Positions 20,475-32,955 of a DNA stretch of 64,000 nucleotides are shown here, in pieces. The notes below the pieces were generated by a model. The model worked only from the letters and a program-made list of their open reading frames with translations. It had not been told where the DNA came from and ran no database searches. Within the stretch, counting starts at the first letter, position 1; each line of letters starts with the position of its first letter. A program made the position numbers and the translations under genes. Origin of the DNA: Carya illinoinensis (lineage: Eukaryota > Streptophyta > Magnoliopsida > Fagales > Juglandaceae); contig NC_056766.1 in the NCBI RefSeq assembly GCF_018687715.1, positions 8,979,501 to 9,043,500 on the forward strand. The letters are read 5' to 3'.

Positions 20475-22672
20475 CATACTTATTTCTTTTGTGCACGGAA
20501 GGTCTTATTTCGTTGCTCAAAAGAAATGCTAGTAGGGAAGGGGTGGATGGAATAAGGATTTGTAGAGGTGCTCCTAGAATAAATCACCTGTTATTTGCGG
20601 ATGATAGTGTCATATTTTGTAAAGCTGATGTGATTACAAATGTGAAGATCCAATCTTTGTTGAACAAGTATGAGAGAGCTTCGGGCCAATGTATTAATAA
20701 GGAAAAAACTTCTATGGTCTTTAGCAAAAATGTGAATGATGACCTGAAAAGAGATATTATGCAGTTGTGGGGTGGTAGCTATACACAGCAGTATGAGAAG
20801 TATTTAGGGCTGCCTCCTATGGTTGGGAGGTCAAAAAAACAAGTCTTTTCTGATATAAAGAAGAGAGTGTGGCAGAAGTTACAGGTATGGAAGGGGAATC
20901 TGTTATCTCAAGGGGGTAGGGAGGTGCTTATAAAAGCTGTAGCTATGTCTATTCCTACTTATGCCATGAGTTGTTTTTTGTTTCCCAAAACTTTATGTCA
21001 TGAGTTAGAGATGATGATGGCAAAATTTTGGTGGGGGGATCACTCTCGGGAAAATAAAATTCATTGGTATAGATGGGAGAAGCTGTGTGTTTCAAAATTC
21101 CGAGGTGGGACGGGTTTTAGAGACCTGTACCTATTTAATTTAGCCCTTTTGGCTAAGCAAGGGTGGAGGCTGTTAAGAAATGTGGATTCTCTCTTTTATA
21201 AAGTTTATAAAGCCAAGTATTTTCCGAATTCTTGTTTATTTGAAGCCAAGGTTGGTGCTAATTCATCTTATGTGTGGAAAGGAATTTGGGAAGCTCTTGA
21301 CTGTTTGAGAAAAGGTTGTAGGTGGCGTGTGGGGAATGGGCAAACTGTGCGTATTTTCAAGGATCCATGGGTACCGGAGTGTCCAAGTGTTTCAGCTTTG
21401 GTGGAGTCTGATGAAAACTTAAAAGTTAATTCTCTGATAGATGGCAGCACAGGTTGGTGGAATGTTCATATGGTGAGAGCTCTATTCAATCCAAATTTAG
21501 TTCAACAGATTTTAAAATTACAAGTTTCTATAGATGCTGAAGACTCCTTGTATTGGAGCCATGAAAAGAATGGAAATTTTTCTGTTAAGAGTGCCTACCG
21601 ATATCTCCAACATAATCAACAGCTTGCAAATGGGCAGTCTTCTACTGGTAGTTCTGAGGCTGTGTTTTGGAAGTCATTATGGCATCTGAAACTTCCTAAA
21701 AAGATGAAGGTATTTGCATGGAGGGCATGTCAGGAGAAGCTTCCAACTTTTCTGAATCTGAAGAAGAAACATGTATTGGAGGATGCAACTTGTGGGCTGT
21801 GTAATCAAGGTATGGAAGATGCTGCTCATGCTTTGTTTTTTTGTTCGGAAGTAAGGAGTGTGTGGGGGGTTTTTTGTTCTCAAATGGATAACATGCAACC
21901 TGCTCTGTCTTTCTGGGATCTGGCAAATTTAGCTCATGTAAGAGGGTCTGATTCTCTGCTGGCCAGGTTTATAGCTATAACATGGGGGCTTTGGTATAGA
22001 AGAAATAAAAGGATTTATGAGGATATTTCTATGCATATTCATGTGTCTGTTAATAATGCTCTTTCTTTACAACAAGAATATGCACAGGTGCAGTTGTTTG
22101 ATGGTTCCAATCAAAAGATTACTAAGGTAGTACGATGGCATCCTCCTCCAAATGATTTTCTGAAACTGAACATTGATAGGGCCACCTTTCCTGAACATTC
22201 TGTTGTTGGGATTGGGGTGGTGTTGCGGGATCAGTATGGTGAGGTTATTGTGGCTTGCTCTAAGGTAGAGAAAGAGGTATCTTCTGCTGAGTTTATTGAG
22301 GCAGTTGCACTTCTAAGAGGGTTACAGTTGTGTGCTCAATGGGGTGTCCCAAAAATTATGCTTGAAACCGATTGTTTGGTTTTGGTTAATGCTTTGAATG
22401 AAAATTCTGTATGTTTAACAGATTTTGCTTTTATTCTTCAAGACATACGAAGGCTTATGGTGGGATTCCAAGAAGTTCAAGTGGTGCATGTAAACCGTTT
22501 AGGCAATTTGGTGGCTCATCGTTTGGCAAGACATGCTTGGTTGATTGATGATATTTGTATATGGTGGGATTATTGTCCTTCTTTTGTTAGTCAAGCTTTA
22601 TGGCTTGATAAACTTGCTATTTGTAAGGATAATTGATTTTAATGAAAGGGTTGTCTGATTATCAAAAAAAAA
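20475..22672 (+). mobile_element. 5'-truncated L1-like LINE nested in CACTA-1
   Basis: The insertion is flanked by the 12-bp duplication AATATCGATCAC (20463-20474 and 22673-22684). It ends in a short A-run, and its left end falls inside the reverse transcriptase domain (starting just at PYLFLLC). Long TSD, 3' A-tail and 5' truncation are the marks of target-primed reverse transcription. The uninterrupted ORF indicates a recent insertion. Confidence 0.93.
20489..22636 (+). CDS. LINE ORF2 C-terminal part: reverse transcriptase end, zinc-binding RT-associated domain, RNase H
   Basis: This is an open frame of about 715 codons to TAA at 22634, with no start of its own; it is the truncated end of a LINE ORF2. 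Near the N-terminus is the RT active-site block HLLFADDSVIFCKA (residues about 32-45). This is followed by the RT thumb region (YLGLPPMVGRSKKQVF, LSQGGREVLIKAV), then a zf-RVT segment (FWKSLWHLKLPKKMKVFAWR ... CGLCNQGMEDAAHALFFC, about 390-450). Last is an RNase H-like domain of the plant RVT_3 type (LNIDRATF, SAEFIEAVAL, LETDCLVLVNAL, NRLGNLVAHRLARHA), keeping the first D, the E and the second D. The endonuclease and most of the RT fingers are missing because of 5' truncation. It has no promoter of its own and is probably not expressed. Confidence 0.9.
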   Translation: MCTEGLISLLKRNASREGVDGIRICRGAPRINHLLFADDSVIFCKADVITNVKIQSLLNKYERASGQCINKEKTSMVFSKNVNDDLKRDIMQLWGGSYTQQYEKYLGLPPMVGRSKKQVFSDIKKRVWQKLQVWKGNLLSQGGREVLIKAVAMSIPTYAMSCFLFPKTLCHELEMMMAKFWWGDHSRENKIHWYRWEKLCVSKFRGGTGFRDLYLFNLALLAKQGWRLLRNVDSLFYKVYKAKYFPNSCLFEAKVGANSSYVWKGIWEALDCLRKGCRWRVGNGQTVRIFKDPWVPECPSVSALVESDENLKVNSLIDGSTGWWNVHMVRALFNPNLVQQILKLQVSIDAEDSLYWSHEKNGNFSVKSAYRYLQHNQQLANGQSSTGSSEAVFWKSLWHLKLPKKMKVFAWRACQEKLPTFLNLKKKHVLEDATCGLCNQGMEDAAHALFFCSEVRSVWGVFCSQMDNMQPALSFWDLANLAHVRGSDSLLARFIAITWGLWYRRNKRIYEDISMHIHVSVNNALSLQQEYAQVQLFDGSNQKITKVVRWHPPPNDFLKLNIDRATFPEHSVVGIGVVLRDQYGEVIVACSKVEKEVSSAEFIEAVALLRGLQLCAQWGVPKIMLETDCLVLVNALNENSVCLTDFAFILQDIRRLMVGFQEVQVVHVNRLGNLVAHRLARHAWLIDDICIWWDYCPSFVSQALWLDKLAICKDN

Positions 22673-22684
22673 AATATCGATCAC

Positions 22685-25600
22685 TCCATAAATTAATCTT
22701 CTTTTGCGTTTAATCTTTTCTATTAATTTGACATATAAGAGTCCTATCTTACAAAATTTCTAGAACTAGGGGATAATCACCTCTAAACTCCTATGTGTAT
22801 CTAAATCGCTAACAAGTATCTATATTTTATTGTGTTTACATTAAATAGAGAACCAATTTTAATGATGTGTTTATCTATGAGCTGCTCTAACTATTTTTTA
22901 TTCATATACTTGTATGTTATTTACCTGTCAATTAATATTCACCGGGGTGCCTTGATTATCCCTTCTTGTTTATGCTTGATTTCAATTTTTCGATTTAGAA
23001 AAGATATCAATATATCCTTTTTGAGAGTGAAGGCTTTTAATTAATATTATTAATGATGATCATATAGCTTAGCACATCATTTGCCCTATCACACATGACC
23101 TAAGCAATATAAAGCAAGATTAATCACTCAAATTCCCATACCACATATTATCATCATGTCATATACTCTGTGATTCCTCCTATCTGATTTGGAATGACTC
23201 TCCATGCTCTCATGAACCAGCAACTACATACTGCATATATATCATGTAGATCTCATACATACATATATGTATGTATATATCCCTCCATTTATTATCTACC
23301 GATTATAAGCCATGCTTGTTATATTTATATATAACATCTAATATTATTATAAAATTAGTAGCATCCAATAAGACAGCAGCTAGCTAACAATATTTATATT
23401 CCACAATTGGGGAATATTGCTTAGAACGTATATGGTCTGAAATAGCTTCATTATTGGGCCTGATTATATATTGTTCTACTTTATGAAAGTTTTGTATATA
23501 TTGGGTCAAGTTCAATTTCCCCAATGAACTTTCAAGTTTTTTGCACGGCACATGTATCGCTTTGTTCATCATTTGCACTATCACTCCCCCTTTATATCTG
23601 CATGTTTTTGGTATAACAAGATACTTTTCAAGTTTAGGCTAATTTCTACTTTTGAGTCATAAAGCGATTTTGTCTTTTGGCACAATTTCGCTTGGTTGTA
23701 TCTGCATTTTGTTTGTCTTAGGCATGATATCATGTGAATATAGCCACATGATCCATTTTTTTATATGCATCTGGTTGTGGTGGTTTATGTTTTTCGCTAT
23801 CCATTAAACCAATTAAAAGAAATCGTTCAACTGGTTGATCAGGAGATCGATTAGGAAATATGGTAGAAACAGTCAAATAATGTTTGTATACTGGAGAAGT
23901 TTGTGTTCTTCTGCTTGAAAAAGGTACAACTGATTCGAAGTTATATAGAAATTATTACAAGAAGTTGAATACTGTTCTTAGGAAAAATTATGGTGGGTGA
24001 GCAGATTGACTATTTCGAGCAATTGTCCCTTGCATGCCTTCATTTGTTCTTCATTAATTTCCAGCTGGCACCTTTTTCAGCCCCGTATTTTCTGGAGATC
24101 ATTCTGTTGTTTTCATGTTTTAATTCACTTGCTGGTGGACTTTGTCTTTTGTATATGGACCCCCTTGTATTTCCAAGTTTGCTGAGATCTCCTCTTGCAA
24201 ACCAGGTTATGTTTTCACACAATATTGATGTCTTAAAGTCCTTTTTATTCAACAGAAAAATATGATTGGGAAATATAGTTGACATAATGAATGTACTAGT
24301 TGTTTTAGCTGTCCATAGTAGCGTGTCAAATCGATATTTTGATGCACTCTGTTCTATAATGGGCTTCAACCTGTCCTTTTCTTCCATTTTCTGCTCAACC
24401 AAAGTTTTTTATTAGTATGAAACACTATTACTGAAATGGACAAAAACTAGCCATCTTCTAATCTTTAGCCATTCATTAGACAATTTATCCAACATGGAGC
24501 ATAAATAAGCTATCCGTTATTTGTTTTGTGAGGTAAAATTCTGACTTACCACAACACAAACTTGTGCCCTTCCATTTCTAAGTAAATTCCAATCATGCAT
24601 ACATTCTTAAACCAGAATCTTCATATTTTTGGATTGTATAAAACTCAATGGCCTTTACTAGATAGCCAACATGCTATAACTCATGTTTTTTAGTTTCTTT
24701 TACCATGCTTGGAATGAGGAGTTTCATAGGGTTTTGCCTTACTGCTGATTGTATGGAGAGAAGTTAACTGGGTTATGGAATTGTGTTTTGTATTTGATTT
24801 TCCCTATGTGAAGATGAGTTAAGGAAAGTGCTAAAGGAGTTGATTTCCCCTAGTTGGTTTATGTCATTGCTTTATTGCCTTTAAAACCATTACTCCTATC
24901 ATTTTTTATGTGAAGTTTTTTTCCTGTCAATTTGGTCAAGTTGTATTCTAGTATTGAGTTTAAACTGACTACACGTTGGATTTTTCGTGTGCATATTGTA
25001 GGATCGACGTCGAGTGCATTTGATTTAAAAGGCATTGACTGATTCTTAGAGAATTTTTGGTGAGCCGTTTCAGCCAGGGTTGAGCTGAAATTTACACTGT
25101 AGGGTATTGAAGGTAACGAATGCATATTATGCTCATTATCCCTATTTTTTAATTCTGTTATCTCTGCATCTATAACTTATTATGGATGTTTTCTAGTTTT
25201 GTCCATTAAATAGAACCCTGCTTCAAGTTTAAAACTTTTTTAAGGATATCTACATTGTCTGAAATATTTTATAATTGCATGGGGTAGATACAACAACTCT
25301 ATTTCAATGTATGAAATAATATAAATAGCTTTTCCATCACTTTTATAGTTTCACATGACTACTAATTACTTTTGAGTAGTTTATAGTGAGTTCCCAACTA
25401 TATGTATGACAATATATGGAAGTTGTTATATATATATATATAGACACAAATAGACACACACACACACACACACACATACATATATATGTGTGTGTGTGTA
25501 TATATATGTGAGGGTGGTGGACAAGTTGTTGCGTCAGATAGGAGAATCTATCTATATACAACATTATTTCCTGTTGATTGACATGGAGATAACCCAAAGT

Positions 25601-26756
25601 ACAACTCAGTGTACTTTTTGGTGCATATGTACAAGGATGAACTCCTGTCATGGCCCAAAAACCCTGAAAACAGTTTCAGCAAACAGCCTATGCACTCTTT
25701 CACGCTAAGTTAGAAATCGGTAGAACTGTGAAAACGCATAGACTTGAGCGCTAAGTTATATGTAAGTTTTCTTTCTAACTTCTTACTGGCAAAAGCAACT
25801 TGCTACAGCATGTGACAACTTGACACATGTTGTAGCACCACCATCAGTGTACCAATGGCAATACCTACTTGCACCATCTTCAAACCAAATCAGGAATTAT
25901 AAGCATTGCTACCCTAAAGTGCAACAAGTACACATGTACAATGTTTATTAGTGGCCACTTCATGCAAAGAAGGCAGGTTTAGAATAGCATCCAATGATCC
26001 ATTCTTACATGAAGAAGAAACAATTGAAAATTGAACAAGGCTGGTTCACCTTAATGCGGATGACAACTTATACGCTACCATTTTTCCACCATAAACCTTC
26101 ACATAATGTGACTATAAACAAGACCCATTTATATTTTTAACTTTCCATCTTTGCTATGATCTTCATTTGTTAAATTTATGTTTAGACAACCAATTACCCT
26201 TGAACCATGCATGACTACGAACCTAAGATCGTAAGAATGCACCGAAAATAAATGTGAACACAAGTTAAACATGCAATTCTCAGGTCTCAACTAACATCAT
26301 ATGGTTAGTTTATTTCTCCTTTGATAATGATTCATTAATGCCCTCAATCAAGATTTGAGGGCCATCAGGTTTAAGGCTTTTCCTATACTTGATGTCTAAT
26401 GTACAGCTGCGCAACATCACTTAGTCCCCACACTCATGCTAGAGTTAAACCCAGACCATTTTGTAACATGCCCACCTTTCTCGTATGACATGATTACTCA
26501 AAATGCATACACTTCGTAGTCCTATAAGGATGTTTTATATACTAAATAGCTACAACTGCCATGTTCAAATCATTCATGCTAAATCGCTTTAAATGAAATA
26601 TTTTTAGCCTTCAGTTTGCCCAAACATTCTTTCCATCGACCATATATTATGATTCCACAATTCTCCCGTGCTATTTTCAAAGCTGAATTCATCAACTTCC
26701 TATATTGACGATCTCTGTTTATCTAACTCTCTTTCCCACATTTATTATTTTTTTAA
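22685..26756. other. CACTA-1 interior before the transposase; no gene recognised
   Basis: Short ORFs only. A TA/CA/TG microsatellite cluster lies at 25427-25508. AT-rich sequence otherwise. The last kilobase is presumably promoter and leader of the transposase gene. Confidence 0.5.
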
Positions 26757-29700
26757 ATGGACAAAAGTTGGATGAACGAGCCCGATAGACTTCGATCACA
26801 TGCATATGCCGAAGGGGTTAAAAATTTCATCACACAAGCACAAAACCATGCAAGTGGACGAGATCGCATTCTGTGTCCATGTCGTATATGTCTTAACAAT
26901 CCGTGGCTTCCTATAGTCGAGGTTGAATCTCATTTGTTTATTAAAAGGATCAATCCAAATTACATCCAGTGGATATTTCATGGGGAGGAGGAGACAACAT
27001 CGTACGTTAGTGACGATGATATTGGTGACAAGATTATATCAGAAGATGATTACATTGATGACATGTAGCAAATGTTGGATGACGTCTGGGCAGGCACCTT
27101 TGTTGATGTGCCCCAAGACAATAATGCCCTACCAAATAGGCAACCAATACCTGAAGATTCACCATCAACTACTTTTGACAAGCTACTGGAGGATGCCCGG
27201 CGTCCTCTTTTCGACAGGTGTACAAAATTTACAAAGTTGTCTTTCATTGTCAAGTTATTACACATCAAATCAATTGGTGGATGGTCAATTAAGTCTTTTG
27301 ACTTGCTCATTGATCTATTGCGGTCTTCCTTTCCTTATGCACTCTTGCCACAATCATATGAGGAATCAAGGTCTTTGGAGTGTGGGTTGGGTCTCAAGTA
27401 CCACAAAATCCATGCGTGTCCCAACGACTGCATCTTATTCTGGAAGGAAAATGCCACTCTTAATGAATGTCTTGTATGTTTGGCTTCGAGATGGATGCCT
27501 AATACACACGGCTCGCGTGTTATACCTCAAAAAGTATTGCGTCATTTTCCATTGAAATCGAGATTGCAGCATCTCTTTATGTCTACAAAGATAGCAGGTG
27601 ATATGAGATGGCATAAAGAGCAATCGGTGATAGAAGATACTAGTATGAGACATCCGGCTGACTCTGAGTGTTGGAAGAAATTTGATGCACATCATAGTTG
27701 GTTCGGGTCAGATCCACACAATGTTAGGCTCGGTCTGGCATGTGACGGATTCACTCCCTTCAACAATTTGGCTAAGCCTCGTAGCATTTGGCCAGTGATC
27801 CTTGTACCGTATAACTTGTCGCCGTGGTTATGCATGAAAGACCAATTCTTTATGACTTCTTTAATTATTCCTGGCCCAAAGTCACCAGGGAATGATATCA
27901 ATGTTTACCTGTAGCCATTGTTTGATGAACTGCTTGAATTATGGGAATATGGGATACCTACATATGATGCCTCAACTAAGGAGACGTTTATGTTGCATGC
28001 TGCATTGTTGTGGACAATTAATGACTTTCCTGCTTACGAGAATATCTCTGGTTGGTCAACCAAGGGAAAATTAGCTTGTCCATCTTGCAATGCCAACACA
28101 GACTCCAATTGGTTAAAATATAGCCGAAAACATTGTTATATTGGACACCGACATTTCTTACCGCAAGATCACATATGGAGGCGGAGGAAAGGGTTGTTCA
28201 ACGGTAAAGAAGATCATCGCATGCCACCAAGGGATATAGGAGGATATGATATTCTCAGTCAATTGTAGATGATTGGGGATGTTCAGTTTGGCAAAGCTCG
28301 TAGGAAGCGAAAACGTACTGCTGAAGAGCTGAACTGGACAAAGTGTAGTATATTCTTCCAATTACCATATTGGTCAACACTTCAATTTTGGCATAATTTA
28401 GATGTTATGCATATTGAGAATAATATCACTAAAAACATCTTATTCACTTTAATGAACAGTCCAGACAAAAGCAAGGATAATATCAATTCAATGCGTGACC
28501 TTGAGATATTGGGCTATATAAAAGAAGTACATTTGAGGTGTGAAGGTGATCATGTAACAATGCCACATGCACTGTACACATTACACGGAGATGAAAGGCA
28601 TAAATTTTGTGAGTGGCTGTTTGATATCAAATTTCCATATAAGTTCTCTTCCAATATCTCGAATTATGTTTCTCTACGTGATTGCAAAATAACTGGGTTA
28701 AAAAGTCACAACTGTCATGTTTTCCTTCAAAGATTACTCCCAATTGCTGCTGGGGGGTTTTAAGAAGTGACATTGCCTTGGCTTTGACTGAATTTAGCAC
28801 TTTCTTCAAAGAGTTGTGCGCTCGAACACTGGATATGAATCGCCTCTCCCAGCTCCAAACTGATATCGTCACCATTCTATGCAAACTGGAGATGATATTC
28901 CCTCCATCCTTTTTTGATATCATGGTCCACCTATCTGTCCATTTGCCTCGTGAGGCCATACTTGGGGGTCCAGTACAATATAGATGGATGTACCCATATG
29001 AGAGATACCTCCGCAAATTCAAGCGGTATGTTAAGAATAAAGCCCGACCAGAAGGTTCAATAGCCAAGGCCTACATTCACACTGAATGCTTGACATTTTG
29101 CTCCATATACCTCCAAGATGTTGAGACGAAGTTCAATCGAGCTGACCGCAACGTTGATTCTGAAGAAGAGAAGACTATAGATGGATTCAAAATTTTCAAC
29201 CAGAAATTTTGTCCCTTGGGTATAGCTTCTGATGTGCAATTAGTTGATAAACTCTTTGGCGCAACCATTTGGTATGTGCTCAACAATTGTCAGAAGATTG
29301 GACCATATATACAGTAAGCATCAACGAGTTTACTTTATCATCTACTTCCATTCAAACTTGCCAAGTTTTTATATATGCAATTAAATTAACATCAAATATT
29401 TTACTTGGCAATTCTGTGCTCCAAATGTAGGGAACACTATGAGAAATGTAAGGTGCAACACCCAAATTCTTTCGATCGCACTCATCAAACTGACTTTCCA
29501 AATTGGTTCAAGCACCGTGTAAGTCATTTTGCTCCATCCTTATCTACGTTGAAATATTATGGATTTCCTTAATAGGTTTTAAAATGATGAAAACCTCCAA
29601 TCTGAATTTTTGTCAATTTTGATATTTAGATCCAAGAACATCGTGCCAATAATCCAATGATGTGTCTGCTGATCTGTATGCACTAGCTTGTGGGCTTGAC

Positions 29701-30432
29701 CGTTGGGTTGCATCATATGATGCTTGCATAATAAATGGAAAAAGGTTTCATACAAAGCAGCGTCAACTTCGCCGGCGTACACAAAATTCTGGGGTGTTGG
29801 TAACTGGGAACAAGGCCACAAATAATGCAGAATTTTATGGTATTATTAAGAATATTATTGAGTTACGCTACATGGAGTGGCATCGGGTGTACCTATTTGA
29901 ATGTGATTGGTTTGACGTTGGTGACCGAAAACGAGGGGTACGAGTGGATGACCATATGATTAGTGTCGACATGAATAGGACTTGGTATAAGGATGAACCA
30001 TTCATTTTGGCGAGTCAGGCTGATCAATGTTTCTACATAAGAGATTTAAGGGCGAAAGGGAATTGGGGTGTTGTGCAAACCTATACAAATAGGAATGTAT
30101 ACAACATTCCTACAGTGTCAAGGATTATGGAATATATTAATGATGGCGAAGCAAGTACTAATGAGGCCGATCAAGAAACTAAGTCATCATATTATTATGA
30201 ACCAGTGCAGTTTGATAATGCAGATCCAGTGTCAACTCCACTGGATAGGCTTGATATATCACCTAGCCATATTGATGCACAAGAAGTGATGGCTGTTGAT
30301 GGTCAAGGCAAAGATTCTGGCGACTTTATTAATGATGACATGATTACTTTTGCTTCTGGAGATGGGTATAGTGAGGGGGAATATTCAGATGAAGAGAACC
30401 TATCAACAGACGAAGAGTTTGTGTCGGATTGA
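26757..30432 (+). pseudogene. CACTA-1 TNP2-type transposase, broken by stops and frameshifts
   Basis: It starts MDKSWMNEPDRL, the usual N-terminal transposase-associated domain with CPCRICLNN, then HLFIKRINPNYIQWIFHG. The TNP2 core follows (HACPNDCILFWKE, DMRWHKEQ, GLACDGFTPFNNLAKP, SPWLCMKDQFF, WSTKGKLACPSC, HNLDVMHIENN), then a DUF4218 region (EICTR-like LCARTLDMNRL, EMIFPPSFFDIMVHLSVHLP) and a DUF4216 region (ELRYMEWHRVYLFECDWFD) to TGA at 30430. Stops TAG sit in frame at 27066, 27912 and 28266. At 27912 and 28266 the CACTA-2 protein has Q, so CAG to TAG is likely. Frameshifts occur near 28760 and 29657. GT-AG introns: 29314-29430 and 29519-29629. The family cuts and pastes CACTA elements by binding their ends; this copy cannot make the whole protein. 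Confidence 0.92.
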
Positions 30433-31011
30433 TAATTACAAGCCAGAAATTGCATCTAGTTAAGGTTGGTATAGCAGATTACCTCTTTTAGGGTACATAG
30501 ATAGTTCACTATGAGATTGTATGAAAAACTTTTTTCTAATTTATTCATTAAACCCATTAAGTAATTTTTTAAAAAATGGACTGAAGTAATATGCAGTTCT
30601 GTACATTTATGTTTTCATATATGTATTTCTTGTAAACTTGTTTGACTCCTGATATATATGATATTATTCTTACTCAGGTGAAGGGAAAACAATATTGCGT
30701 TGCATTAAGTACTCGTTGCACAGACAGATTTGGTAGGGGATTTGCTTTGCCCAATATCGAACTATTTATCATGCAATCTCATCTTCAAGCTAGAGGCATG
30801 AGGAGCACTATTAATTACCAAGGTATATAATTTAGCTCAAGAAGTTATTCCTTTGTCTATATTATGATCATAATGTATTGGTTAGTCTACCCAGGCATAA
30901 TTGAAAATGGTATGTAAATTTATTTATAATGAACCCTGTCTGTAGACTTTGAGATTATTTTGTGGAATGGAACTAACGTTTATTTCCATGCTATTAACTC
31001 CTACACACGCA

Positions 31012-32955
31012 GGTGACTGAGTGGGACCCACTTCTAGGGGCGGAGGGAGACTGCGGGGTATTTGTGCAAGGTGCCATGTACCGTACTCGGCTCGCCACAA
31101 CCGACCATGGGGAGCAAAAATCGCCTCATATCACAGCCCTGAGGAGTGTAATCAATCCTCCTTAGATGACTCCACACAGCCCCCAAGTCCCCCACCATCC
31201 ACTCTTCCAATTCCTACACCAGCGATCATTCGAGAATCCTCACCAGTGCGCGACCAATCACCTATTAGAGAACACGCAAGAATGGAAGACCCCAATATAC
31301 CACAAACTGGTGTGTGTTGTTCCAATACATATTGAATGCAAGTAATTTATGTGTGTTTGTTTGTGTAAAGTTTGTGCCATAATTACATACACTAATCTAG
31401 TGATCCTTTTTATATACAGTTGTGGATGCCCCCACGGAGCCAGTAGTAGCGCAACAACAGAGAAAACAAACTCGTGAGCCCTCTCGATGCATCGAGTTTG
31501 AGAAGGTAAGGAAGCACGGGAAAGTGCATTTAAAGATAAACGACGGCGAGACTGCCCCGTGTTGTGAACACGCTTCTATGTTCATGACACGTGTATCATG
31601 GATTGTTAAATAATATTGTGACATGAGTTATGAGTGATGGACAAGTGTTCCGCAAGCCATGAAAGAGGAGTTCATTGATCGTGTTCGGGTAAGTTTTTGG
31701 GTTAGTTAATTTCGTCACGTTGGAAGTGGTTTATGCAATATAACCGTTGCCAAAATTCTAATTCGCATTTAATTGTAGGCTGACTTCGTGTTTGACTAGG
31801 AACGAGAAAACCACCAATTGACGATGACAAAGGCACTTCGAAAGTGCTTCAACTCCTTCCATCATGACTTGCACAAGATTTCTGAATCATTTGGAAGCCA
31901 TGAAGAAGCTTTAGCTACTGGGACAAGCTTGGTGGACCCCCTTGTATGGGTCAAGTTGTGTGGTAGATGGGGCAGCGATACCTTCAAGGTATATATGTTC
32001 TTTCTATTATTAATCCCGTGTTGTGATCCTTTGATCCATTCATTATGTAACCAAATTTTTTTGTGGGAAATTTGGTTATTTATTATAGCTAACATTGGGT
32101 GTGCATGGCAGATCATTTCATCTCAAAACCGGGAGAACCGAAAGAAGCAGGCAATTAATCACACATCAGGACGTAAATCATTTGTCTGAATACTTGAGCA
32201 AAAGGTATGAGGATGGCTCCCAATTTCGTTTTGATTTCAATAGACTTGTCCAAAATTCTGAATTCATTACCACCAAAAATACTGTCAAATATGTTGTGAT
32301 GTAAGGTTCCACATTGCTAATTGTGATTGAATTTAACTTATTGTTGGGTAGTGGTTACTTTCAATAGACTTGAGCTTAAAAACCACGTGTCAACTTTTAA
32401 AAAGTTTTCCGACCTACGCAAATATTCTTATACTTATTTTGAACACATGTAGCGCGCCGAGAATGGAAATTTAGTTGACTTCTATAAGGAGACAAGCTGG
32501 TCGAAAAAGAAGAATAAGTTCATGACAGATGCTATAGAAGATACTTACGTTAGTAGTACACTTACAGTTATTGTGTGATATGTTTCTTTATGATAATAAT
32601 ATATGCATACATAGCACATGCCACGATTGTTAATAATCGTTGTTTTGTCAACGTGCAGAAGGAGATGCAAGGTAGGTTGGATGGGCTACAACCAGAGCAA
32701 CGTAATGATGAGGCAGCAGCGACTGTCTTTAGGGAGGTCCTTGGCCATCGACCTGGATATGCACGAGGACTCGGGGAGATGGTCATCCCCAAGTCAAGTA
32801 GACAACAGGACCAACTTAAAATGCAATGCTACCTATCTGAGATTGAAAGACACAAGAAAGAGGATGAACAACATAAGAAAGATGCTGAGGATTATAAGAT
32901 GCAGCTCGAAGACATGAGATCAGAGATGCGGGCTCTTAGGGAGCATCAGATTTAG
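31012..32955 (+). pseudogene. CACTA-1 second ORF (TNPA-like / Ptta-En/Spm family), broken
   Basis: Several exons align with the CACTA-2 second ORF. They are: a damaged Gly/Arg-rich start (about 31012-31310); EFEKVRKHGKVHLKINDGE with CCEHASMFMTRVSW (about 31418-31690); ALRKCFNSFHHDLHKI and PLVWVKLCGRWGSDTFK, ending at a GT donor (about 31780-31987); then SQNRENRKKQAINHTSGRKSF (about 32110-32210); then NGNLVDFYKETSWSKKKNKF (about 32455-32550). The last exon, LDGLQPEQRNDEAAATVF to a TAG at 32953, ends in a charged coiled-coil-like tail. A TAA after TRVSWIVK (31611) and a TAG near 31797 interrupt it. TNPA-type proteins bind subterminal repeats and help transposition; that role is inferred from position and similarity. 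Confidence 0.82.

Noticed and set aside
20489..22636. Reading the LINE ORF as a host gene with an RNase H domain
   Set aside because: The target duplication, A-tail, zf-RVT segment and truncated RT show it is a LINE fragment.
24040..24402. 120-codon minus-strand ORF in CACTA-1
   Set aside because: No recognised motif, no conserved borders and AT-rich composition like its surroundings; treated as chance.
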